This document shows, piece by piece, positions 17,116 to 25,091 of a DNA stretch of 64,000 nucleotides (the stretch's first letter is position 1; every line of letters starts with the position of its first letter). The stretch is taken from contig NZ_JAKEIP010000010.1 in NCBI RefSeq assembly GCF_021474425.1, positions 1 through 64,000 of the forward strand. The letters are read 5' to 3'. The DNA is from Streptomyces muensis. GTDB taxonomy: Bacteria; Actinomycetota; Actinomycetes; Streptomycetales; Streptomycetaceae. The position numbers and the translations under genes are program-made. The notes beneath the pieces are model-generated. The model was given only the letters and a program-made list of their open reading frames with translations. It was not told the DNA's origin and searched no databases.

Positions 17116-18579
17116 TCAGAAGTCCGTGGCTACGGTGTCGTCGGCGGACGAGGCAGGCACAGGCTCCAACCTTTCGTACTCTCGCGCGACTTGTTCGGTC
17201 TTCGCGGCGTCGAGCCTGTGCGGTCGGTAGTAGGTGCTGCGCCGGTACCAGACCATCGGAATCAGGCCCAGGGCGAGAGCGCCGAGGCCGATCCCGATGG
17301 CGGTGGAGTCGAGTGCGCCCAACGACTCGAAGAGGATCCAGAACATGAAGAGCGCCCCGGTCAGCGGCCACAACCCGCCGAACAAGAAGTTCGCCCAGCT
17401 CTTCATCAGCACCTTGCGGTAGGCGACCACGACCGCGAGCCCGGCCAGTCCGTAGTAGACGGCGATCTGGAGTCCGATGGCGGCGACTGCGCTGTCCAGG
17501 ATGTCGCCGACCGAACCGAGCGAGTTGGAGGCCACGAAGAGACTGAGGGCGACCGCACCGACGGCCACGAGCGCGACCCAGGGCGTGTGATAGCGGCGGT
17601 GGGAGGTGCCGAGAGCGGTCGGCATGGTGCGGTCGCGGCCCATCGCGAAAAGGGAACGGGTCACCTGGATCAGGGTGGTCTCCAGGGTGGCGATGGTGGA
17701 CAGCATGACGGCGACGATCAACAGCTTGCCGCCAAAGCCGGGCCAGACGCGCTCGCCGAGGACGGCCAGGACGTTGGCGCTGTTGACCTCGATCTCGTCG
17801 GCGGTGAGCAGCATGTTCACCGAGATCGTGAAAACCTCGAACAGGACGAAGACGACGGCGAGGCCGATGAGGCCTGCCAGCCCCGACGTCTTGCGGCTGT
17901 TGCGCGTCTCCTCGCTGAGGTTGCTGGTGACGTCCCAGCCCCAGTAGTAGAACGCCGCGATCAACGCGCCTGCCGCGAAGCCCTGTACGCCGTCGAAGTG
18001 GCTGAAGCCCAGCCAGGACCAGGAGAAGTGCTCAACCGCGTAGTCGTGAGACAAGGCCGCCATGGCGAAGCCGAGCAGGATGAGCAGTTCGATGCCGGAC
18101 ATGATCATCTGGGCGTGGACCGTCAGTCGCGCCCCCATGAGCACGACGACGAGCATCACCAGGAACCAGGCCGCGCCGACCGCGGTCGCCAGTGCGGTGT
18201 TCTCGGCCAGGTCCGGGGCGAACAGGGACAGCGTCATGCTGCCCGCCGGCAGTGAGCCCGCGACCATGAAGATCGTGGCCGAGACCACCAGCGCCCAGCC
18301 GCTGAGGAACCCCAGGGAGGGGTGGAGGGCGCGGGCCACCCAGGAGTAGCTGGCGCCGGCGTTGATGTCCAGTCGCCCCAGGTAGTTGAACGCCCAGGCG
18401 ATGCCGAACATGGGTATCGCGCAGTAGAGCAGCGCGGCAGGGGCGGCGAAGCCGACCGTGCCGACGAGCACGGCAGTGGTCGCCGCGAGCGAGTACGCGG
18501 GTGCACTGCCCGCCACGGCCATGACGATGCTGTCGAAAGTGCCCAGGACGTTCGCCTGGAGCCCTTTGGGTCTACTCAT
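17116..18579 (-). CDS. APC-family amino acid/amine permease
   Basis: The 487-residue integral membrane protein has about 12-14 helices, beginning FDSIVMAVAGSAPAYSLAAT, the substrate-binding first helix of APC permeases, followed by INAGASYSWVARALHPSLGF, the conserved second-third helix region. The family imports amino acids, polyamines or other amines using ion gradients. The C-terminal tail is hydrophilic. A hypothetical gene follows 13 bp downstream. The upstream 420-bp region holds a candidate operator. Substrate cannot be assigned from sequence. Confidence 0.85.
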   Translation of the reverse strand: MSRPKGLQANVLGTFDSIVMAVAGSAPAYSLAATTAVLVGTVGFAAPAALLYCAIPMFGIAWAFNYLGRLDINAGASYSWVARALHPSLGFLSGWALVVSATIFMVAGSLPAGSMTLSLFAPDLAENTALATAVGAAWFLVMLVVVLMGARLTVHAQMIMSGIELLILLGFAMAALSHDYAVEHFSWSWLGFSHFDGVQGFAAGALIAAFYYWGWDVTSNLSEETRNSRKTSGLAGLIGLAVVFVLFEVFTISVNMLLTADEIEVNSANVLAVLGERVWPGFGGKLLIVAVMLSTIATLETTLIQVTRSLFAMGRDRTMPTALGTSHRRYHTPWVALVAVGAVALSLFVASNSLGSVGDILDSAVAAIGLQIAVYYGLAGLAVVVAYRKVLMKSWANFLFGGLWPLTGALFMFWILFESLGALDSTAIGIGLGALALGLIPMVWYRRSTYYRPHRLDAAKTEQVAREYERLEPVPASSADDTVATDF

Positions 18580-18858
18580 GAGGTTCAGCGGTGCCTTCCG
18601 ATACAGCTGCTGTTTGTTGGTGCCCCGACAGGAGCGGGGGCCGACCCCGCACAGTCACTGGGACGGCTGGCCAGAGGGCCCCGCGTCCTACTGGAAGATG
18701 GCGGCCGAGTCGAGGAGTTGAGGGTGTTACTCAGCCGACAACTCATCCACCACGGCGGGTTCGGCTTCGGTCCGTCGATCACCGATCGTCAGACATGACC
18801 GGCACAGTAGAGCGCCCCACCGGCAAAAATGCCCGCGGCACCCTCCCGCTGCGAATTT

Positions 18859-18874
18859 GCGTAGTGGATTACGT
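18859..18874. promoter_or_regulatory. Candidate operator GCGT-N8-ACGT
   Basis: GCGT, eight bases (AGTGGATT), then ACGT. The same eight-base spacer with GCGT to its right is found at 63017-63032, and better dyads of the same geometry occur at five or six other intergenic sites in the window. Confidence 0.5.
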
Positions 18875-18989
18875 AGTTGATCGAAGACGCCCGTGAAATC
18901 ACGCGGACGCATCCCGGGAAGACGTCAGTGAAACCACGCAATCGCATACCTGACTGGTGAGCTGGACGCCGTGCTCATTCTCTCTGAGC

Positions 18990-18995
18990 TAGCCT
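18990..18995 (+). promoter_or_regulatory. Putative -10 hexamer, leaderless start
   Basis: TAGCCT ends 6 nt before the ATG at 19002, with no ribosome binding site. Confidence 0.4.
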
Positions 18996-19001
18996 CACCG
19001 C

Positions 19002-19571
19002 ATGCCTCTCACCGTTGATCAATTGGCCGGGTACGTGAATCGGGATCTGGACGCCGATCTGGCGCGCTGGTTCCCCGACGAGCCGCGGGTCGACATCCCG
19101 GCGTCGACCCGTCCGGTCGAGCCGTTCCTCACCAGGCTTCCGCGCGACGCCGCGGCGGCGTTGGCGGGCTTCGACCGCAGGGTCCGGTCGGGAACCATGC
19201 CAGCAGGGTTTCTTGACATATACGACTGGTCGTACGGCTTCGACTTCGCGGCCAACGACTGCCAGATCCTCGACTCCGACTATGAGACGGAGCTTTCCGA
19301 TGACGATGGGTGGTCCCTCGGCGCCGACGGAGGAGGCAACTACTACGTCGTGCTGGCCAACGGCCGGGTCGCGGTGTGGTTCCACGAGGAAGAGGTCATA
19401 GAGGCCGAGACGCAGTTCGACAACCTCGACGTCTTCCTGTGGTCGGTCGTCCGGTACCGCGCCGTGCGTGCCGGCGCCCTCGACCTGGCAGCGGTCGAGG
19501 CCGACTTCCGCGCCTTCGGGCAGCCTGGAGTGCTGGCGGAAGTGACCGGACTCCTCGCCTCACTCTCGTGA
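19002..19571 (+). CDS. SUKH/SMI1-KNR4-like protein
   Basis: The 189-residue soluble protein has the SUKH-type pattern: an acidic middle with LSDDDGWSLGADGGGNYYVV, then VWFHEEEVIEAETQFDNLDVFLW. Conserved Gly and aromatic residues before a charged helix are typical of SMI1/KNR4 proteins, most of which act as immunity proteins against polymorphic toxins. No toxin gene is adjacent, so it may be an orphan immunity gene. ATG at 19002 follows TAGCCT by 6 nt. Assignment to SUKH is moderate because the superfamily is very diverse. Confidence 0.65.
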   Translation: MPLTVDQLAGYVNRDLDADLARWFPDEPRVDIPASTRPVEPFLTRLPRDAAAALAGFDRRVRSGTMPAGFLDIYDWSYGFDFAANDCQILDSDYETELSDDDGWSLGADGGGNYYVVLANGRVAVWFHEEEVIEAETQFDNLDVFLWSVVRYRAVRAGALDLAAVEADFRAFGQPGVLAEVTGLLASLS

Positions 19572-19673
19572 CGCCAGGCCCGGCACAACGGCAGCGTGGG
19601 TTGGGCACCTCGGACACGGGGCGGGTACCCAAGGGCACGTGCTGATATGACGTCCCGACTCCGATCCACCTAG

Positions 19674-19781
19674 ACCGGCCACGAACACGGCATCTGGTCG
19701 CTGGCGACGGCCGTGGTGGACGGCCGGCCCGTCGTCGTCACCGGCAGCAATGACAAGACAGTGCGGGTATGGGACCAGACC
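19674..19781 (+). pseudogene. Fragment of a WD40-repeat protein
   Basis: One open stretch reads TGHEHGIWSLATAVVDGRP followed by VVVTGSNDKTVRVWDQT, a single WD40 blade with the GH and WD ends. The reading starts right after an in-frame TAG and there is no ORF around it. It is a remnant of a WD40-repeat gene, common in Streptomyces genomes. Confidence 0.7.
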
Positions 19782-19872
19782 GGGCTTTGGGCGCCCGTCC
19801 GTGGAGAGACAGGTTGAACCCCCGGCTGTCGCCGGACCGGCCACAGCGGGGCGAACTACGCCCAAGAAGCCT

Positions 19873-19998
19873 TGCGTTCATCCACTCGGCGATGCGGGCG
19901 ACGTAGTAGGCCAGCGCGGTGACCACGGGCTGGACGTGGGCTTCCGCCAAGCCGCGGTAGCTGGAGAGGCCCAGGCCGTGGGAGCGGACGTTCCGCGA
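19873..19998 (-). pseudogene. Transposase C-terminal fragment
   Basis: The reverse strand encodes RNVRSHGLGLSSYRGLAEAH then VQPVVTALAYYVARIAEWMN. This resembles the C-terminus of IS1182/IS5-type DDE transposases, where a GLxxxRYRGLxKxHLQ segment precedes the final helices. No terminal repeats or upstream catalytic part were found. It lies beside the WD40 remnant, so a mobile element probably caused local damage here. Confidence 0.55.
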
Positions 19999-20070
19999 GA
20001 GGGGGGCTTCGATATCGGCCACACACAAACCACCCGAGGTGGGGAAGTGTGGATCGCGGCCACCTGTGTC

Positions 20071-20481
20071 TCACTCGTAGTAGTCGGCGTACTGGGCCGA
20101 GTACTCCTCTACGCGGAAGCCCTCGAAATCGCCCGCCTCTTCGGACTGCAGCAGCCGCTGACGGGCCGCCTCTGCTTCCGGTGTACGAAGGCGTGAGAGG
20201 TATGCCTTTGTCTCGGTGAGCCCCTGTCCGCACAGCAGCTGGACATCGATCGAGCACGCGGCGTCCATACTCGCGGTCTTCGCGCTCCAGATGAGGAGTA
20301 CGTCATCGATGACGCCGGCATTGAACAACTGGACGCAGCAGAGCTTCATCAGTTCGGTGTCGCCCGCGCCCTGAGAGCGTCGCTCACGCTCCGTCTGACC
20401 TCTCAGCAGTTCGCGCACTTCGTCCAGGTCGGTGCCGACGGGGTGGAGACCGTAAAGGCGTAGGCTCTCGTCCTCGTCCAC
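20071..20481 (-). CDS. Conserved hypothetical protein
   Basis: About 136 soluble residues, strongly charged, with a helical middle (TELMKLCCVQLFNAGVIDD, VLLIWSAKTASMDAACSIDV) and an acidic, Tyr-rich C-terminal tail. Members of this type occur in Streptomyces accessory islands next to immunity-like genes, but I know no function. I chose the GTG at 20481 because GGAAG lies 8 nt upstream; a GTG at 20514 is also in frame. It lies in the SUKH/NADAR cluster. Confidence 0.6.
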   Translation of the reverse strand: MDEDESLRLYGLHPVGTDLDEVRELLRGQTERERRSQGAGDTELMKLCCVQLFNAGVIDDVLLIWSAKTASMDAACSIDVQLLCGQGLTETKAYLSRLRTPEAEAARQRLLQSEEAGDFEGFRVEEYSAQYADYYE

Positions 20482-20623
20482 AAGTATTACTTCCTCTCTC
20501 GGTCTTCGCCTCACACGCTGGTTGTGGGGGACTTATGGCAACGCCAGCTGTTCGCGGTCAGCGGCCCCGCACGACTGCTGTCCCACCTGGAGCGCATTTG
20601 GCCCGCCGCACGGGTTTCCCGGT

Positions 20624-21106
20624 TCACGGTCTTGGGCCGCGGCCATCGGCGTCGAGGGCTTCGGCGAGTTCGGCGCGCAATTGGTGGCGGGTGCGCACCA
20701 GGATTCGTCCGAGCATGTTCTTTCCGTTCCCGGTCCTGCCCCGACCCCAGTAGTGATCGGTGGTGGTGTCTTCGACGATCTCTTCGTCACCGGTGGACAG
20801 CAGAATGTCACGGATATCGGCATGTACGCGGAACTTGGTTGCCACCGCACGGCGCATCACGTCGTCCTTGACCCGCTCCCAGTCCCTCCGCAGAGGTTTG
20901 GACGAGTCACGACCCAGCTCCGCCGCTCGCAGCGGCGTGCGCGCACGCCGGATGAGATCCGCGTGGCGGGTGCCCTTGAATTTCTGCGCCTGGAAGTAGT
21001 GCTCCGAGGTCGGCCACCAGACCCCGTCGAATTCGAAGCCGTGTGTGGAGAAGTTCGAGAAGCATCCATAAGGGACTTCGTCGGCACCATAGAAATAGAT
21101 CGTCAT
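20624..21106 (-). CDS. NADAR (YbiA-like) family protein
   Basis: The 160-residue protein is a single NADAR domain: FYGADEVPYGCFSNF at the start, WPTSEHYFQAQKF at 31-43 with the likely catalytic Glu35, and DHYWGRGRTGNGKN near the end. Family members cleave N-glycosidic bonds, either of riboflavin-pathway intermediates (YbiA) or of ADP-ribosylated bases, reversing DarT-type toxins. No DarT-like gene is adjacent. Its position among immunity-like genes makes an antitoxin-like deglycosylase role attractive, though a metabolite-repair role is equally possible. Confidence 0.85.
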   Translation of the reverse strand: MTIYFYGADEVPYGCFSNFSTHGFEFDGVWWPTSEHYFQAQKFKGTRHADLIRRARTPLRAAELGRDSSKPLRRDWERVKDDVMRRAVATKFRVHADIRDILLSTGDEEIVEDTTTDHYWGRGRTGNGKNMLGRILVRTRHQLRAELAEALDADGRGPRP

Positions 21107-21215
21107 GAGAACCTCACGGTTGTAACGGAAACCTGCACGGTTTTCAGGATCGGCCCAGCCCCCGCAAGCTGCTTTTTACGGCGAGCCAACCCGGCTGGGT
21201 ACCCCCCGCCCTTCG

Positions 21216-21596
21216 TCAGCAGGACAGGGCAGGACGGAGCGATTCGATCCAGGACGCGAAATCCGCGGACACGACGTCGAAGTCCGCAGGCTCCAGATCG
21301 CCCAGACCGGAGGAGAACACGGCGGAGTCCGGGTCATCGGCACGCAGGAGGAATCCTCGGCCACCACCGTCATCGCCGACGAGGAGGAAACCTGGCGCGT
21401 ACTGCGCGACTTCGTAAGTGGTGTTGCGTTCACCGATGTCCCTCGCCGAGTACACCGCGACACCGGACTCTGTGAGAAGGCCGTCCCGCACACTCCACAG
21501 TGCCACCAACGGAGCTGGAAGACTCATCGCCGTCTCAGCCCGCGCTCGCCTCACGTCGGCCGGAGTTGCCGCCGCCCTCGAAACCGACCCCGACAC
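21216..21596 (-). CDS. SUKH/SMI1-KNR4-family protein, short
   Basis: The 126-residue protein starts with ADVRRARAETAMSLPAPLVA, the SMI1 N-terminal helix and LP turn, followed by VRDGLL, a beta segment FLLVGDDGGGRGFLLRAD and a final helix SADFASWIESL. This is a compact SUKH fold likely acting as an immunity protein. The GTG start at 21596 is preceded by GAGAGG. It is shorter than many SMI1 proteins but all core elements are present. It lies downstream of the YwqG gene on the same strand. Confidence 0.75.
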   Translation of the reverse strand: MSGSVSRAAATPADVRRARAETAMSLPAPLVALWSVRDGLLTESGVAVYSARDIGERNTTYEVAQYAPGFLLVGDDGGGRGFLLRADDPDSAVFSSGLGDLEPADFDVVSADFASWIESLRPALSC

Positions 21597-21722
21597 CCTG
21601 CACCCCTCTCAACACCACTCCGGTCTCCCTGACCAGCAGCGGCACAGCCCCCAGGGCCGCTCCCGAGCAAACCACTGAAACCGAGCAGGTGGCGGCCCCA
21701 ACATGATCACGACTTACGGGTG

Positions 21723-22580
21723 CTAGCCCTGCACGATGAGCCTTGCCTCGTCGAATCGGTGGGCGGCGAGATCCTCGAAGCGGATGAGCCAGTAGAGGGC
21801 GCCCTCCTCGCCCCAGGTCATCTTCGCCTCGCTGTCGCTGCCGAACTGGGCAAGCAGAACCCAGCGTTTGGCTTCCTGCTCCAGCAGTCGGTCGCCCCAG
21901 GTGTGCATGCCGCCGAGTGCCGCGTTCGCGAGCTCGTACTCCACCGGGCCCTGGACGGGCACGGCGTGGCCGCCGATCTGGTGGTCGATCCGGGTGCGCA
22001 GCTGCCTGAACGCGCGGACGAACGGTTTGAGTTCGGCCGGGGTGTCGCGGGGGTGGGGCCAGCGCCGAGTGTCGCCGAGCAGAGCGCGCCTGGCCTGGGG
22101 CAGCCACAAGTCCGGGGCGCTTTGCCCGGTGTCCGCACTGAGTTCCACGCGCGGGAATGCGTCGAGGACAGGGGGCGTGTCTGTCGGCAGGACGGGGGTG
22201 TTCTCCGGGACGTACAGCACCTGGGCGCCGGCCCAGGTCTCGGGGTCGTCGACGGACATGAAGGCGTCTTCGTCCACTTGGCCGTCGAAGTAGAAGAAGA
22301 GCAGGGTTCCGTCCTGGGGGAACTCCTCGGCAAGGCCGTCTCGGGGCAGTGCGGCACACCGCACTGAAGCGACGAAGGACAAGGGGCCGTGTCCGGGCCA
22401 TTCGGGCCAGGTGGCACCGGCCGGAAGCTCCGGGGCCCCGCCGAGGACAGCCACGATCTGCTCGCCGGCTTCGGCCTGGCGCAGGCGTGCGCAGGCGTGC
22501 GCAGGGGCGCAGGAGCGCTGTCCAGCGCTGAACAAGGTCGCCTGAAAGACGCTCGGCAGCAAGTCGGGAGTATGGCTCAT
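21723..22580 (-). CDS. YwqG/DUF1963-family protein
   Basis: The 285-residue protein matches the DUF1963/YwqG pattern: GGAPELPAGATWPEWPGHGP near residue 47, LSFVASVRC, DGTLLFFYFDGQ and, near the end, WVLLAQFGSDSEAKMTWGEE and YWLIRFEDLAAHRF. These proteins commonly occur with toxin immunity genes and have a SUKH-unrelated beta fold; function is unknown. A short direct repeat (GCGCAGGCGT-type) in codons 22-32 expands an Ala/Cys/His stretch. The ACGT operator candidate at 22651 lies about 70 bp upstream of the start. Confidence 0.85.
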   Translation of the reverse strand: MSHTPDLLPSVFQATLFSAGQRSCAPAHACARLRQAEAGEQIVAVLGGAPELPAGATWPEWPGHGPLSFVASVRCAALPRDGLAEEFPQDGTLLFFYFDGQVDEDAFMSVDDPETWAGAQVLYVPENTPVLPTDTPPVLDAFPRVELSADTGQSAPDLWLPQARRALLGDTRRWPHPRDTPAELKPFVRAFRQLRTRIDHQIGGHAVPVQGPVEYELANAALGGMHTWGDRLLEQEAKRWVLLAQFGSDSEAKMTWGEEGALYWLIRFEDLAAHRFDEARLIVQG

Positions 22581-22650
22581 CAGTCATGGCATCCATCATT
22601 TCCGACCCCACCGACACACCCCCCGAACCCGGGACCCTCACCACAGGATT

Positions 22651-22666
22651 ACGTAGCCAGATACGT
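22651..22666. promoter_or_regulatory. Candidate operator ACGT-N8-ACGT
   Basis: ATTACGTAGCCAGATACGTG contains ACGT, eight bases, ACGT. It lies 71-86 bp upstream of the YwqG start, where a promoter would be expected. Confidence 0.55.
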
Positions 22667-22744
22667 GGTTCCACCGAGCCCTCAGTGGGCATGGCGACCC
22701 ACGGTCCGCCCTCTACCACCCCCGACCAATCCACGCGGCTTCCC

Positions 22745-22890
22745 ATTTCGGCGAGTGCGTCGCCGGGCGGAGCCAGATCAATACGTTGAAGGCCAGGACG
22801 TATATCTCAGGCTTCAGTTGCTCGGGGACGCGCTCCAGGATGCCGGTGGCGGCCTGCCGTAGATGCGTCTGGAAAGTCTTCCGTTGCGTC
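22745..22890 (-). pseudogene. Fragment of a hypothetical immunity-like gene
   Basis: The reverse strand has a protein-like stretch RKTFQTHLRQAATGILERVP and then EQLKPEIYVLAFNVLIWLRP without a start or a complete ORF. The amphipathic helix plus PEIYVLAF pattern is reminiscent of small SMI1-associated hypotheticals. Probably the leftover of a gene lost by deletion; low confidence. Confidence 0.35.
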
Positions 22891-22941
22891 GTAGCAGCAG
22901 CGTCTCACTCACGTGGAGCCACCGCGTCGGCTGCGTCGGCT

Positions 22942-23601
22942 TCACACCGGTTTGAGTGGAAGTCCTGAACGCTCGCGCAGCGATTCGAGTGCGCTGGGGG
23001 AAACTGCCCCGATGCGCAGTGTCGAGGTGTTGTAGGAATAGTGGGCCACTATGCGGCTCGATCGGTCGACAAAGCTCAACCAGTGACCGCCCCGGTGCAG
23101 TTCGCGAGAGCCGACGTAGTCCAGCAGTGGCTCGACAGCCTGCAATTGACCCTCACGTAGCTGGCACGTGGCCTGGCACGGGAGCGCCCCGACCGCCTGC
23201 CTGCCGGCGACATTGATCAGGAAGGCCGACAGCCTCCGGGCTTCGCTGTACCACTTCTTGCCCGGCGCGGCCCGCCCGTGGACCCTGGGATCGGGCCAGC
23301 CGACATCGTCCGGGCGCACGCTCCACTGCGCGGGCCACTGGTTCTCCACGCAGAAGACCAGGTGTCCGTCCTCAAGGCTCAGGTCCCTGAGAGCGCTCAG
23401 CCGGAAAGTGTGCTCGTGACCGCCCGTACCCATCAGCTCCGGGTGCCTGCCCGCCGCTGCGTAGTAGTCACGCAAGGCGTCCGGCAGGCTGATCCCCAAG
23501 CGGTCCTCGGCAGCCGTGATCTCGTCGCCAGCGCATCCGTCCTGTGGAGTCCAGGCACCGAACGCGGTCGCCATGAGGTCCTGGAGCAACTCCTTGATCA
23601 C
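22942..23601 (-). CDS. SMI1/KNR4-family immunity-like protein
   Basis: The 219-residue protein contains EITAAEDRLGISLPDALRDY, the diagnostic SMI1 N-terminal motif, followed by LEDGHLVFCVENQWPAQW and a C-terminal region with SFVDRSSRIVAHYSYNTS. SMI1/KNR4 proteins of this size usually neutralise secreted or contact-dependent toxins. The GTG at 23601 has a strong GGAGG six nt upstream, better than the upstream in-frame ATG. No toxin gene is adjacent. Confidence 0.8.
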   Translation of the reverse strand: MIKELLQDLMATAFGAWTPQDGCAGDEITAAEDRLGISLPDALRDYYAAAGRHPELMGTGGHEHTFRLSALRDLSLEDGHLVFCVENQWPAQWSVRPDDVGWPDPRVHGRAAPGKKWYSEARRLSAFLINVAGRQAVGALPCQATCQLREGQLQAVEPLLDYVGSRELHRGGHWLSFVDRSSRIVAHYSYNTSTLRIGAVSPSALESLRERSGLPLKPV

Positions 23602-23998
23602 TGCAAGCCTCCATCCGCATGCAGTCTCTCTCATCGTCGATTCCCAGGGCGGGCGGTGGGGTGTGGTGGGTGTCGAGCGACCGTTGCGTGTCCTCGCGGG
23701 AGGCGTGCCCATCGGCCCCTCGTCCGCCAGGCACCGCGGTCAGCGAGTCGAAGACTTCGCCGACCTGGCCGATCGCGGCAACCGGGGCGCGTACTCGGTC
23801 GACCAGTTCCGAGGTCGAGTTACCGTCGGCGGCGATCGCGTACCGGGGCCACACCGGGGTGCCTCTGGCCGCGTCGCACTCCAGGCTGGACATGTCGGTG
23901 TTGGGCAGCCCGCCAAGTACCTCCGTCGTGACGGTCAGCGCAGCAGTCCCCCGCACTGGAAACGTTCCGACAGGCCAATCGGTGACTTCGCCCGCCAT
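23468..23998 (-). CDS. Hypothetical protein, doubtful C-terminus
   Basis: An open reverse frame starts at ATG 23998 (GGGGG about 8 nt upstream) and reads MAGEVTDWPVGTFPVRGTAA, then a plausible protein to about DSLTAVPGGRG. After that the composition is poor and the frame overlaps the N-terminus of the SMI1 gene by 134 bp in another frame. I think a short protein was extended by a frameshift near its end. No domain is recognised. Confidence 0.35.
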   Translation of the reverse strand: MAGEVTDWPVGTFPVRGTAALTVTTEVLGGLPNTDMSSLECDAARGTPVWPRYAIAADGNSTSELVDRVRAPVAAIGQVGEVFDSLTAVPGGRGADGHASREDTQRSLDTHHTPPPALGIDDERDCMRMEACSDQGVAPGPHGDRVRCLDSTGRMRWRRDHGCRGPLGDQPAGRLA

Positions 23999-24043
23999 TA
24001 CCATTTCCCCCTTCCGGCCAGCCATGACCGTCCAATTGGACAT

Positions 24044-24366
24044 GATCGAAATGCTAGATGCTCCACGAACCTCAGCCCGCCTTTCGCAGGCATGCTGCCG
24101 CAGATGTCCGTGGAGAGTTGCGTAGTTCTACCGACGCTGTGCCGGCTTGCAGCGTCTGCACCCCAACCGGAGTGGGATGGTGTACGTCGTCTGTGTCGGG
24201 CTGGACCAACATCGTTGCCGCAGCCGGTCGCTACCGGTCATGCCCCCAACACGCGACAGTCGTGCTCAGTCCCGGTCGGGTGATCGCTGCCGATACCCGT
24301 GCCGGAGATCCTCCCGCCTCACCGCACCGACCCTGCGGTATCAGACCCGCTGCCGATTTGGAGGTG
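24044..24366. other. Intergenic stretch without recognised content
   Basis: About 320 bases with no convincing gene, repeat or operator between the hypothetical gene and the decayed gene downstream. Confidence 0.5.
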
Positions 24367-24760
24367 CTACTCCCTGTCGTCGTCGAAGAGCGCCGCCGTT
24401 GCCCCTGGCAAGTCGATGATGTCAGTCAAGCTCCACAGGCCGCCGCCTGCCTGGGGATCGCCTCCGTGCGGCCTTGGAGTGCTGCGAGACCAGTGCCACC
24501 ACCTGCTGGGCAGGGGGTCGGACAGGTAGGTCAGGACCGCAACCCCGAAGCGGGCGCGAGCGCCTGCTCGGGCCGTCGGTCGGCCTGCCAGCTGTGCCAT
24601 GGTGGGGGGCTGGGTGAAGGAGCCGGCGTAGAACTCGATGACCGGGAATTCGTTCGCGCCGTGCAGCTCGTGGACGAAGGCGGCATGGCAGCTGTCGGCG
24701 AGTTGGATGGAGACGACGTCGCCGGGGCGTAGGAATGTGACCGTTCTGGGCCTGCTTGAA
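24367..24760 (-). pseudogene. Decayed hypothetical gene
   Basis: The reverse frame reads FLRPGDVVSIQLADSCHAAF and VHELHGANEFPVIEFYAG, a natural-looking protein, then loses coherence near 24520, where another frame gives PAQQVVALVSQHSKA, and finally returns to LWSLTDIIDLPGATAALF before stopping at 24367. Two compensating frameshifts would restore one protein of about 130 residues. The GDVVSIQLADS pattern resembles Imm26-like immunity proteins, but this is uncertain. No start codon or ribosome binding site was found. Confidence 0.45.
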
Positions 24761-25031
24761 GATGCCGACAGGGCATGAGTGTTCTTGCGGGGCCGAGCCG
24801 CCCACGGGTGTTCGTGCAGCAGCATCTCGAGATGCTCGGTGGTCCCCTGCGGACATCGAGGATGGCGGTGCACGTGATAACGGACGGCACGTGACGCCCT
24901 CTCTGCCGGGACAGGACCTGCGCGTACCTCGTTCCCACCAGGGCCTCCATGCATGTCTGTCGTCGGGGGCAGCAGCCCGGCCACCCGCACACGGGCACGC
25001 ACCGCGACCATCACGCCGCCGAGAAAGACCT

Positions 25032-25067
25032 CAGTGGAATTACGTAACGGGTCACGTAATTCCACTG
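25032..25067. promoter_or_regulatory. Perfect 14-bp inverted repeat, candidate operator
   Basis: CAGTGGAATTACGT (25032-25045) and ACGTAATTCCACTG (25054-25067) are perfect inverted repeats around 8 bases. The inner parts are the ACGT-N8-ACGT element seen elsewhere in the window. The repeat ends 24 bp before the ATG at 25092, so it would overlap the promoter of the beta-solenoid gene. Confidence 0.75.
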
Positions 25068-25091
25068 TGAAGGTTTTCCGGAGTGAGTGGG

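Larger units (their letters stand above)
18580..19001. other. Intergenic region between divergent genes
   Basis: About 420 bases separate the permease gene from the SUKH-like gene. Open frames here are short and without coding bias. It contains an ACGT-type operator candidate at 18859-18874 and a -10-like hexamer at 18990. Nothing else is recognised. Confidence 0.6.

Noticed and set aside
22480..22520. Tandem GCGCAGGCGT-like repeat as a possible CRISPR or iteron
   Set aside because: Units are within the YwqG coding sequence, too short and without spacers.
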